This document shows, in pieces, positions 5,489-12,297 of a stretch of 13,699 bases of DNA. Below the pieces are notes generated by a model. It saw only the letters and a program-made list of their open reading frames with translations. It had not been told where the DNA came from and did not search any database. Location: positions 1 through 13,699 of the forward strand of contig UROR01000047.1 in assembly GCA_900549535.1 (NCBI GenBank), written 5' to 3'. A program made the position numbers and the translations under genes. The DNA comes from an uncultured Collinsella sp. Its GTDB lineage: Bacteria; Actinomycetota; Coriobacteriia; Coriobacteriales; Coriobacteriaceae. How positions within the stretch are numbered: position 1 is the stretch's first letter; every line of letters begins with the position of its first letter.

Positions 5489-8146
5489 ATGAGTGCTGAC
5501 TACCCGTCAATGACTACGGCTGAGATTCGCTCTAAGTTCCTCAACTTCTTTGAGGAGCGCGGTCTTAAGCTCTATCCTTCTTCGTCCCTCGTCCCCGACG
5601 ATCCTTCGCTGCTGCTTGCCAACGCCGGCATGAACCAGTTTAAGGAGTATTACCAGGGCAAGAAGACCATGAAGGAGATCGGCGCTATCTCCTGCCAGAA
5701 GTGCGTCCGCACCAACGACATCGATTGCATCGGCGAGGACGGCCGTCACCTGTCGTTCTTCGAGATGCTCGGCGACTTCTCTTTTGGCGGCGTCTCCAAG
5801 CAGCAGGCCTGCGCTTGGGCCTTTGAGCTTATTACCAAGGAGTTCAAGCTGCCGCTCGACCGCCTGTACTTCACCGTCTTTACCGAGGACGACGAGACCC
5901 ACGATGTGTGGCGCTCCCTGGGCGTTGCCGAGGACCATATCTCTCGCCTGGGCGAGGATGACAACTTCTGGGCCGCTGGCCCCACCGGCCCCTGCGGTCC
6001 GTGCTCCGAGATTTACTTTGACATGGGCGAGGAGGTCGGCTGCGGCAGCCCCGACTGCAAGCCCGGCTGCGACTGCGACCGCTTCCTGGAGTTCTGGAAC
6101 CTCGTCTTTACCCAGTACGACCGCCAGGAGGACGGCTCCATGCCGGAGCTGCCGCACCGTAACCTCGATACGGGCATGGGCCTTGAGCGCATGGCCGCCA
6201 TCATGCAGCACAAGACCGCCAACTACGACGGCGATCTGATGCAGCATCTCATCAAGCTGGGCGAGGAGATCAGCGGTAAGACCTATGACGCCGACGATTA
6301 CTCCGGTGCTAGCCGTTCTCTGCGCATCATCGCCGACCACTCCCGTGCCGTTGACTTTATGATCTCTGACGGCATCCTTCCCGGTAACGAGGGACGCGAG
6401 TACGTCCTTCGCCGCCTGCTCCGCCGCGCCGTGTTCCACGGTCGCCTGTTGGGCATCGAGGGCGCCTTCCTGACCAAGTTCATCGACGAGGTTAACGCTC
6501 AGATGGGCGAGGCTTATCCCGAGCTGCTCAAGAATGTCGCGCTTGTCAAGGGTATCGTCGCCTCCGAGGAGGAGCGCTTCTCCACGACGCTCGACAACGG
6601 CCGCGTCTATCTGGACGAGGCCCTGGCAGCGCTTGCCGAGGGCGCCGTGCTTCCGGGCGATGTCGCCTTTAAGCTGCACGACACCTTTGGTTTCCCCATC
6701 GATCTGACCGTCGAGATCGCCGGCACCGCTGGCCACGATGTCGATATGGACGGCTTCACTGCCTGCATGGAGGACCAGAAGGCCCGCGCCCGCGCCAATG
6801 CCAAAGGCGACGCCTGGGGCAGCTTCAACGACGTTTGGGTCGAGCTTTCCGACAAGGTCGCCGCGACTGAGTTCGACGGCTATGACAACGATGTGATCGA
6901 GGGCGCCAAGGTTGTCGCCATCGTGCGCAACGGCGAGTCCGTCGAGTCCGCTGCCGCCGGCGAGGACGTCGAGGTCGTTCTCGACCGCACTCCGTTCTAT
7001 GCCGAGATGGGTGGCCAGCAGGGCGATGCCGGCGAGCTTTCCGCCGAGGGCGTTTCGCTGACCGTTTCCGATACCAAGAACCACAACGGCCTGTATGCTC
7101 ACGTCGCCCACGTTGCCGAGGGCACGCTGGCCGTCGGTGCTACCGTGACCGCCGCGCTCGACGCCGAGCGCCGTGGCTTCCTGCGCCGCAACCACACCGC
7201 CACGCACCTGCTCGACGCCGCCCTTAAGCAGGTCCTGGGCGAGCACGTCTCCCAGGCCGGCTCGCTGGTGACGCCCGAGCACCTGCGCTTTGACTTCACG
7301 CACTTCGAGGCTCTGTCCTCCGAGCAGCTCAAGGCTGTCGAGGACCTGGTCAACCAGCAGATCTTCGCTTCCAAGCCGGTCGTGACCCGTGTCATGGGCA
7401 TCGACGAGGCTAAGGCCGCCGGCGCTGTCGCTCTGTTTGGCGAGAAGTACGGCGATGACGTCAGAGTCGACTCCGTGGGCGCCGAGGACCAGCCCTACTC
7501 CCACGAGCTCTTCGGTGGCACGCACGCTGCCAACACCGCCGAGATCGGCCTGTTCAAGATCATTTCCGAGTCCTCTACGGGCTCGAATGTCCGTCGTATC
7601 GAGGCCGTGACCTCTAAGGGTGCTCTCGACTATATGGCCGACCGCCTGGCGCTCGTCGACTCCGCCGCCGCTGCGCTCAAGTGCCGCGTAGACGAGGTTC
7701 CCGCCCGCGTGGAGAACCTGCAGGCCGAGCTGCGCGAGACGTCCAATAAGCTCAAGAAGGCTCTGACCGGTGGCTCCTCCGACGCCATCTCCAGCGCCAT
7801 CGAGGGCGCCGTCGAGCTCGGCGGCTACAAGCTCGTCGTCGCTGAGCTCCAGGGCCTTGAGGCTGCCGACCTGCGCAACGTATGGGATACCGTGCATCAG
7901 AAGGTCGCCGGCCCTGTCGCTTGTGTCGTCGCCAGCGTGACTGAGAAGGGCACTCCGGCCCTGCTCGCTGCCGGCTCCGATGACGCCGTCAAGGCCGGTT
8001 TCCACGCCGGTAACGTGATCAAGCAGATCGCGGGTCTGGTCGACGGTCGCGGTGGCGGTCGTCCCAACATGGCCCAGGCCGGTGGTAAGAACGCTGCCGG
8101 TATCGCCGATGCCCTCGCGGCCGCTAAGACCGCACTCGGCGCCTAA
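5489..8146 (+). CDS. alaS: Alanine--tRNA ligase (alanyl-tRNA synthetase)
   Basis: This 885-residue cytoplasmic class II synthetase joins alanine to tRNA-Ala and normally removes Ser and Gly mischarged onto it. Domains in order: the catalytic core (1 to about 250) with NAGMNQFKEYYQG, FFEMLGDFSFGG, GPTGPCGPCSEIYFD, a Cys-rich insert (Cys185, 190, 194, 196), DRFLEFWNLVF and LDTGMGLERM; the tRNA recognition region (about 250-460) with ADHSRAVDFMISDG and GREYVLRRLLRRAV; the editing domain (about 540-720) with NHTATH, His569 and His573; and a C-terminal DHHA1 domain ending in GGGRPNMAQAGG (about 855-866). In the editing site, the Cys of the conserved CGGTH motif is Phe675 (codon TTC at 7511-7513), while His679 is kept. 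Length is normal. Codon use is strongly biased to C-ending codons, as expected for a highly expressed gene. It leads the operon and ends 17 bases before ruvX. Confidence 0.98.
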   Translation: MSADYPSMTTAEIRSKFLNFFEERGLKLYPSSSLVPDDPSLLLANAGMNQFKEYYQGKKTMKEIGAISCQKCVRTNDIDCIGEDGRHLSFFEMLGDFSFGGVSKQQACAWAFELITKEFKLPLDRLYFTVFTEDDETHDVWRSLGVAEDHISRLGEDDNFWAAGPTGPCGPCSEIYFDMGEEVGCGSPDCKPGCDCDRFLEFWNLVFTQYDRQEDGSMPELPHRNLDTGMGLERMAAIMQHKTANYDGDLMQHLIKLGEEISGKTYDADDYSGASRSLRIIADHSRAVDFMISDGILPGNEGREYVLRRLLRRAVFHGRLLGIEGAFLTKFIDEVNAQMGEAYPELLKNVALVKGIVASEEERFSTTLDNGRVYLDEALAALAEGAVLPGDVAFKLHDTFGFPIDLTVEIAGTAGHDVDMDGFTACMEDQKARARANAKGDAWGSFNDVWVELSDKVAATEFDGYDNDVIEGAKVVAIVRNGESVESAAAGEDVEVVLDRTPFYAEMGGQQGDAGELSAEGVSLTVSDTKNHNGLYAHVAHVAEGTLAVGATVTAALDAERRGFLRRNHTATHLLDAALKQVLGEHVSQAGSLVTPEHLRFDFTHFEALSSEQLKAVEDLVNQQIFASKPVVTRVMGIDEAKAAGAVALFGEKYGDDVRVDSVGAEDQPYSHELFGGTHAANTAEIGLFKIISESSTGSNVRRIEAVTSKGALDYMADRLALVDSAAAALKCRVDEVPARVENLQAELRETSNKLKKALTGGSSDAISSAIEGAVELGGYKLVVAELQGLEAADLRNVWDTVHQKVAGPVACVVASVTEKGTPALLAAGSDDAVKAGFHAGNVIKQIAGLVDGRGGGRPNMAQAGGKNAAGIADALAAAKTALGA

Positions 8147-8163
8147 GAATCTAAGAAGTCACT

Positions 8164-8592
8164 GTGGTTGCGCTCGCGTTGGACATAGGGGAGACCAGGA
8201 TTGGCATCGCCGTCTCGAGCCGTGATGGCAAGATGGCGATGCCTGTCAAGGTGTTTCCGGCTGCCGATGTCACCGGTATGGCCAAGACGTTCCGCCACCT
8301 GGTTGAGGACTATGAGCCCGACATCCTGGTAAGCGGACGTCCCCTGACCATGGCCGGTGAGCCCGGCCCTCAGGCCGAGCGCGTTGCCGCTGTGGCGCAA
8401 AAGATTGCCGACGAGCTCGATCTTCCGTTGGAGTTTGAGGACGAGCGTCTGTCCTCGCAAGAGGCCAAGCGTATCCTGCGCGAGCAGGGGCTCAACGAAA
8501 AGCAGATGAGGGGCAAGATCGACATGATTGCCGCCAGCCTGTTTTTGCAGACGTGGCTCGATCGTAAAAACGAGGAGGTTCAGCATGCCTAG
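8164..8592 (+). CDS. ruvX: RuvX/YqgF family Holliday junction resolvase-like nuclease
   Basis: This 142-residue RNase H-fold protein is of the YqgF/RuvX family, implicated in resolving Holliday junctions and in pre-16S rRNA 5'-end maturation. Key parts: ALDIGETRIGIAVS (4-17) with catalytic Asp7, the GRPL motif (58-61) after PDILVS, FEDERLSSQEA (91-101) with acidic Glu92/Asp93/Glu94, and KIDMIAASLFLQTWLD (118-133) with Asp120 as the third acidic site. The start is GTG at 8164. A stop in the same frame at 8152-8154 rules out a longer version, and AAGAAG lies five bases upstream of the GTG. It overlaps mltG by 8 bases. The alaS-ruvX-mltG order is common in Gram-positive bacteria. Confidence 0.95.
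   Translation: MVALALDIGETRIGIAVSSRDGKMAMPVKVFPAADVTGMAKTFRHLVEDYEPDILVSGRPLTMAGEPGPQAERVAAVAQKIADELDLPLEFEDERLSSQEAKRILREQGLNEKQMRGKIDMIAASLFLQTWLDRKNEEVQHA
8572..8578 (+). promoter_or_regulatory. Ribosome binding site fixing the mltG start
   Basis: GAGGAGG lies in the ruvX tail six bases before ATG 8585. It selects that start over the longer open frame beginning at 8528. Confidence 0.8.
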
Positions 8593-10018
8593 CGCTTCCG
8601 ACCCGCGCCAGTCGAATCGCCAGGGACAGCCCGTACCGCGCCCTGTCCAGCCTGGCCAGCGTCCGGCACAGCCGACGCAGCGCGCAGCTCAGCCTGCCGC
8701 GCGCCCGGCGCAGTCCTTCTCTCGTTCGGCCCAACCTGTTCAACGGACGGGTCAGCAGCCTTCTGCTCGTTCGGTTCAGCATTCGGCTTCTCACGCGGCT
8801 CAGCAGCCCACTGCTCGTACGGCCCAGCCTGCAGGCGGCACCCGCTTTAAGCAGCAGGCACCTACCCAGCGAACGCAGGCCCCCCAATCGCATTCGCATC
8901 ACGCTCGTGGTTCGCATGGCGTTGCTCCGGCGACCCGCTCGAGCTACAACACGCATGCTCGTCGCGGTGCTCAAAAGAAGAGTTCTCCGGTTCCCATGAT
9001 CATCGGCATTGTGGTGGCGGTGCTCGCGCTTGCTGCGATCGTTTTCTTTGTCGTGCCAGCTGTCAAGGGCTTCTTTGGCGGTGAGGGTGCGAAAGTCGTT
9101 TCAGGCCAGCAGGTTACTATCACGATTCCCGATGGTGCCTCGGGTGACAGCATCGCCTCGATTCTCTCCGAGAACCATATCGTAGAAAATCCCAAGGATT
9201 ACTATGCGGCGGTGAAAAAGCTCAACGCCGATATGTCGCTCAAGCCTGGTACTTATTCGTTCACCACACTCATGGATGCAACCAAGGTTGTTCAGCAGCT
9301 CATGGAAGGCCCCAACGCGGGCTCCAATGCGCTGACTATCCCTGAGGGCCTAACGGTCGATCAAGTCGCCGACCGTGTGGCCCAGGCCTACGACAGCATC
9401 TCTAAGGAGGACTTCCTCAACCAGGCCAAGGCCTCCAACTACGTGGACGACTATAGCTTCCTTAAGGGCGCCGCTAACGACTCGCTCGAGGGTTTCTTGT
9501 TCCCCAAGACCTATTCGTTGGGTGATTCGCCGACGGCCGATGGCGTGATTCGCGCTATGCTCGATCAGTTTAAGACCGAGTACAATTCGCTTGACTTTGC
9601 GAGCTGCGAAGCCAAGATCATGGAACGCTACGGTGTGGAGATGTCCGACTACGACATCGTCAACTTGGCCTCTATCGTTGAGCGCGAGGGCCTCAACGCC
9701 GATCAACGTGCGCATGTGGCCTCGGTTTTCTACAACCGCCTTGCCGGCAAGCTCGATGGCCTGCGCTATCTCAATAGCGATGCGACTATGATGTATGTCA
9801 CCGGTGGCGAGGTTACTGCCGAGGACCTGCAGAGCGATAGTCCGTATAACACCTATATGCATGAGGGCCTGCCGCCCACGCCCATCTGCTCTCCGTCGCT
9901 CGAGGCGCTCAAGGCCACCCTTGAGCCGACCGACTCTGATGACCTGTATTTCTACATTACGCAGGACGAGGAGTACTTCTCGCAAACCTACGAAGAGCAT
10001 CAACAGTCTTGGAATTAG
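8585..10018 (+). CDS. mltG: Endolytic murein transglycosylase MltG with long Q/P/A/R-rich cytoplasmic extension
   Basis: MltG is a membrane-anchored lytic transglycosylase that cuts nascent peptidoglycan strands outside the membrane and sets their length. In this 477-residue protein, residues 1-134 are low-complexity, rich in Gln, Pro, Ala, Arg and Ser and basic, with many AQP/RPAQP-type units. One membrane segment follows (about 137-160, MIIGIVVAVLALAAIVFFVV), then a LysM-like part (about 175-260, VTITIPDGASGDSIASIL) and the YceG catalytic domain. The catalytic domain shows LEGFLFPKTY (301-310), LASIVEREG (361-369) with catalytic Glu366, HVASVFYNRL (377-386), LNSDATMMYVTG and the closing FSQTYEEH. 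The positively charged extension before the membrane segment would lie in the cytoplasm; its role is unknown, perhaps partner binding. The catalytic part is complete. The gene overlaps ruvX by 8 bases and stops one base before yqeG. Confidence 0.95.
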   Translation: MPSASDPRQSNRQGQPVPRPVQPGQRPAQPTQRAAQPAARPAQSFSRSAQPVQRTGQQPSARSVQHSASHAAQQPTARTAQPAGGTRFKQQAPTQRTQAPQSHSHHARGSHGVAPATRSSYNTHARRGAQKKSSPVPMIIGIVVAVLALAAIVFFVVPAVKGFFGGEGAKVVSGQQVTITIPDGASGDSIASILSENHIVENPKDYYAAVKKLNADMSLKPGTYSFTTLMDATKVVQQLMEGPNAGSNALTIPEGLTVDQVADRVAQAYDSISKEDFLNQAKASNYVDDYSFLKGAANDSLEGFLFPKTYSLGDSPTADGVIRAMLDQFKTEYNSLDFASCEAKIMERYGVEMSDYDIVNLASIVEREGLNADQRAHVASVFYNRLAGKLDGLRYLNSDATMMYVTGGEVTAEDLQSDSPYNTYMHEGLPPTPICSPSLEALKATLEPTDSDDLYFYITQDEEYFSQTYEEHQQSWN

Positions 10019-10019
10019 C

Positions 10020-10517
10020 ATGAGGATTTTTAGCCCCAAACGATACGTTGCCTCGGTCGATCGCATCGACCTTAATACCCTGTGGGCCGACGGCAAACGC
10101 GCCATTCTGCTCGATCGCGATAACACCTTGGTGCCGCGCGACACCGAGCAGGTTCCCGCCGCGGTTTCCGCTTGGCTCGACGCCGCCCGCGCCAAAGGCT
10201 TTAAGCTGTGCATGGTGTCCAACAACTGGCATCGCGACCAGGTCATGAGTTCTGCGCGCGAGCTGGGACTCGAGGCCATCAGCCACGCCATGAAGCCGGC
10301 GCCGTTTGCCCTCAAGGCGGGCCTTAAGCGCCTCGGCGCCACAGCCGGCGAGGCTGTGCTGATCGGTGATCAGCTCTACACGGACGTGTGGAGCGGCAAC
10401 TTCGCCGGCGTCGATACCATCCTGGTAAAGCCGCAGGCGACGCAGGACCTGTGGTATACGCAGATCTTCCGTATCTTTGAGCGCCGGGCCCTGCGCGACC
10501 TTCCCTGCGAGGAATAG
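10020..10517 (+). CDS. YqeG family HAD IIIA-type phosphatase
   Basis: This 165-residue HAD-superfamily phosphatase is of the YqeG/Gep4 group; the eukaryotic Gep4 relatives dephosphorylate phosphatidylglycerophosphate, but the bacterial substrate is less certain. All four HAD motifs are present: LLDRDNTLVP (30-39) with Asp32 and Asp34, CMVSNN (64-69) with Ser67, Lys92 in AMKPAPFAL, and IGDQLYTDVW (115-124) with Asp117 and Asp122. There is no signal peptide or membrane segment, so it is cytoplasmic or peripheral. The ATG at 10020 follows the mltG stop with a single base between, and no clear ribosome binding site is seen, suggesting translational coupling. It lies eight bases before aroK. In Firmicutes yqeG also lies near shikimate genes, so this neighbourhood is recurrent. 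Confidence 0.9.
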   Translation: MRIFSPKRYVASVDRIDLNTLWADGKRAILLDRDNTLVPRDTEQVPAAVSAWLDAARAKGFKLCMVSNNWHRDQVMSSARELGLEAISHAMKPAPFALKAGLKRLGATAGEAVLIGDQLYTDVWSGNFAGVDTILVKPQATQDLWYTQIFRIFERRALRDLPCEE

Positions 10518-10525
10518 GTCTCGTC

Positions 10526-11059
10526 ATGTCCCAGCACATCAAACACGGCTGCGACCATATCTTCTTTATTGGCTTTTTGGGCGCGGGCAAATCGACGCTC
10601 GCGCGCAACGTCGGAACCATGTTCAAGCGGCGTTTTATCGATACCGACCGCCTGGTCGTGCGCCGTTGCGGCAAGTCGGTAACCGAGATTTTTGAGACCG
10701 AGGGTGAGGGTCGTTTTCGCGAGCTCGAGACCTCGGCGCTCCGTTCGCTCCAAAGCGAGCGCAGCCTGTTGGTTTCGTGCGGGGGCGGTATCGTCGAAAC
10801 GCCGGTGAATATTGAGCTGATGCACGAAATGGGTACGTGCGTGTACCTCGAGGGCGACTTCGAGGATTCGATTCGCCAGATTCGTCGGTCCGACACGCGC
10901 CCCGATTTCCGTTCGCCCGAGCATGCCGCGCGCCTGTTTGAGCATCGTCGTCCGCTGTATCGCCAGGCCGCCGATATTACCCTTGATATTCGCAACAAGT
11001 CCTTCGAGGACGTTTCCTACCTTTGTGCCGAGATGCTTTTGGAGCGTGGGCTGCTATGA
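10526..11059 (+). CDS. aroK: Shikimate kinase
   Basis: This 177-residue cytoplasmic P-loop kinase phosphorylates shikimate at the 3-OH using ATP, the fifth step of the shikimate pathway. The P-loop is GFLGAGKST (16-24). FIDTD (37-41) gives the Mg and shikimate-binding Asp residues. IFETEGEGRFRELE (55-68) gives the shikimate-binding Arg65. CGGGIV (85-90) is the glycine triplet that also holds shikimate. RPDF (125-128) falls in the lid, and RRPLYRQAAD (141-150) carries the C-terminal substrate Arg. All expected catalytic and binding residues are present, so it should be active. GAGGAA at 10508-10513 is 12 bases before the ATG. It overlaps the next gene by ATGA. Confidence 0.95.
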   Translation: MSQHIKHGCDHIFFIGFLGAGKSTLARNVGTMFKRRFIDTDRLVVRRCGKSVTEIFETEGEGRFRELETSALRSLQSERSLLVSCGGGIVETPVNIELMHEMGTCVYLEGDFEDSIRQIRRSDTRPDFRSPEHAARLFEHRRPLYRQAADITLDIRNKSFEDVSYLCAEMLLERGLL

Positions 11060-12165
11060 TTCGCCGTCAACTGATCAATTTCCAAAACCGCAGCGTCGAT
11101 GTCCGTGTCGGATTGGGCGCGTTCGATGAGTTGTCGCGCATGTTTGCCTCGGCTGTGGGCAAGCCTAAGCGCGCGATGGTGGTTTGGAACGACGCCACAT
11201 CCGAGCGTTTTGGTGAGGTCGTCGAGCATGCGCTGGTCGATGCCGGTTTTGCCGTGTCGCTGCTCGTCCTCGAGGTTTCGCCTGCTGGTGCCACGCTGGC
11301 CGACGCCGATGCTATCTTTGGCGCCCTGTCTGCCAACCGCATCACCTGCGACGATCTGGTTGTCGCTGTTGGCGATGCCGCAACCTGTTCGGTTGTTAGC
11401 TGGTGTGCCAATCAGTGGTGCGGCCGCACCGAGTGCGCGTTGCTGCCGACGACGTTCGACGCCATGCTCACGGTCGCGACGACCATGAAGCCGCTCGTCG
11501 CCTCGTCGGCGAATGCGCTTCCCGCTATCGCGTTCCGTCCCGAGCCGGGCCTGGTCGTGTGTGACCTCGACCTTGTTCGCGAGGCGGACCCCGAGGACCT
11601 CAAGCTCGGCTATGTGGTACTTGTTGGCACCATGCTTTCGAGCAGCAAGTCCCGCTGGAATCAGTTTACCGAGACCGTCCCCGAGATTCTCGCGGGCGAG
11701 GAGGTCGCGCTCGTCAATGCCGTTCAGTGGTCTCAGACTGCCCGAAAGGACGTACTGATGGCCACGAACCCGAGCGCACGTCATGCGCTCGATTTTGGTA
11801 AGACGGGGGAGCGCACCCTGCGCGCCTGCTTGGGCGATGCCGCTTCGCAGGTCCCTGCCTACCAGCTGTTATCCGAGGGCATGCGCTTTGAGGCGCGCGT
11901 TGCCCACGATGCCTGCGACTTCGATATCGATTACGTTTTTGAGGTCGATGACTGCCTGGAGGACTTTGGCATCGAGGAGCTTGCCTTCGATCTGGAGCCC
12001 ACCGCGTTTATCGAGGAGTTCCGCAAGCAGCAGTTCGCCCGCTCGAACCGCAGCATGTTGCCGCTGCCCGCGGCACTCGGCGCCATTCGTCTAACGAGCG
12101 TTGAGGACGAGGTTCTTGAGCGTCACGCTCACGCCTACTTGGCTTCTCGCAAAGAACTTCTCTAA
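11056..12165 (+). CDS. 3-dehydroquinate synthase-like protein lacking key active-site residues
   Basis: Position after aroK, length (369 residues) and residual motifs identify an AroB-fold protein. AroB converts DAHP to 3-dehydroquinate using NAD and a divalent metal. Many active-site hallmarks are missing. The GGGVxxD NAD loop is VAVGDAATCSVV (103-114). PTT (131-133) is kept, but the SVGGKTGVN segment reads TVATTMKPLV (139-148). The EVIK metal-Glu site reads VVLVGTML (187-194). NFGHTxGHA reads DFGKTGERT (246-254), so the metal His is Lys249. The HGEAV site reads SEGMRFEA (273-280). The C-terminal DKK motif reads RSNRS (329-333). It may be a pseudoenzyme or do something else. The frame is intact over the full length, so it appears maintained. 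ATG 11056 overlaps the aroK stop by four bases. Confidence 0.75.
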   Translation: MIRRQLINFQNRSVDVRVGLGAFDELSRMFASAVGKPKRAMVVWNDATSERFGEVVEHALVDAGFAVSLLVLEVSPAGATLADADAIFGALSANRITCDDLVVAVGDAATCSVVSWCANQWCGRTECALLPTTFDAMLTVATTMKPLVASSANALPAIAFRPEPGLVVCDLDLVREADPEDLKLGYVVLVGTMLSSSKSRWNQFTETVPEILAGEEVALVNAVQWSQTARKDVLMATNPSARHALDFGKTGERTLRACLGDAASQVPAYQLLSEGMRFEARVAHDACDFDIDYVFEVDDCLEDFGIEELAFDLEPTAFIEEFRKQQFARSNRSMLPLPAALGAIRLTSVEDEVLERHAHAYLASRKELL

Positions 12166-12171
12166 GATTTA

Positions 12172-12197
12172 TTGACATCCATCGTCTTTCGTATCAT
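12172..12197 (+). promoter_or_regulatory. Candidate promoter of the peptidase gene
   Basis: A perfect TTGACA (12172-12177) begins six bases after the aroB-like gene's stop, with TATCAT at 12192-12197. The 14-base spacer is short. TTTATT at 12168-12173 with an 18-base spacer to the same -10 is an alternative. The start would fall near 12203. Confidence 0.5.
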
Positions 12198-12202
12198 GTT
12201 GA

Positions 12203-12274
12203 GGGACGGGTTTCCAATCGGTTGCGGTTCGCATGCGATTCCGACGTTCGGTTGAGACCCGTCCCGCACTTTTT
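12203..12274 (+). other. Leader hairpin and T-run ahead of the M24 peptidase gene
   Basis: GGGACGGGT (12203-12211) and ACCCGTCCC (12257-12265) form a perfect 9-bp stem around a 45-base loop, followed after four bases by TTTTT (12270-12274). The left arm starts about where transcription from the promoter just upstream would begin. It may act as an attenuator or 5'-protecting leader of the peptidase mRNA, or as a weak terminator for the aroB-like operon. The loop is long for a typical intrinsic terminator. Confidence 0.5.
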
Positions 12275-12297
12275 GAGACAATAAGAAAGGAATCTGC

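Noticed and set aside
5507..8005. Open frame of 832 codons on the - strand opposite alaS
   Set aside because: It is a side effect of the strongly biased codons of alaS. The translation is repetitive in G, L, V and D, has no recognisable motif and no ribosome binding site.
8600..8970. Tandem DNA repeat array in the 5' part of mltG
   Set aside because: The repetition is at the level of short AQP-like peptide units with varied codons. There is no regular DNA unit or spacer as in a CRISPR or a minisatellite.
9350..10342. Open frame of 330 codons on the - strand opposite mltG and yqeG
   Set aside because: It is a shadow of well-supported genes with no motif or start signal.
12196..12255. A 19-codon open frame in the peptidase leader, a possible leader peptide
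   Set aside because: Its ATG lies within the predicted -10 box, so it would not be on the transcript from that promoter, and it has no ribosome binding site.
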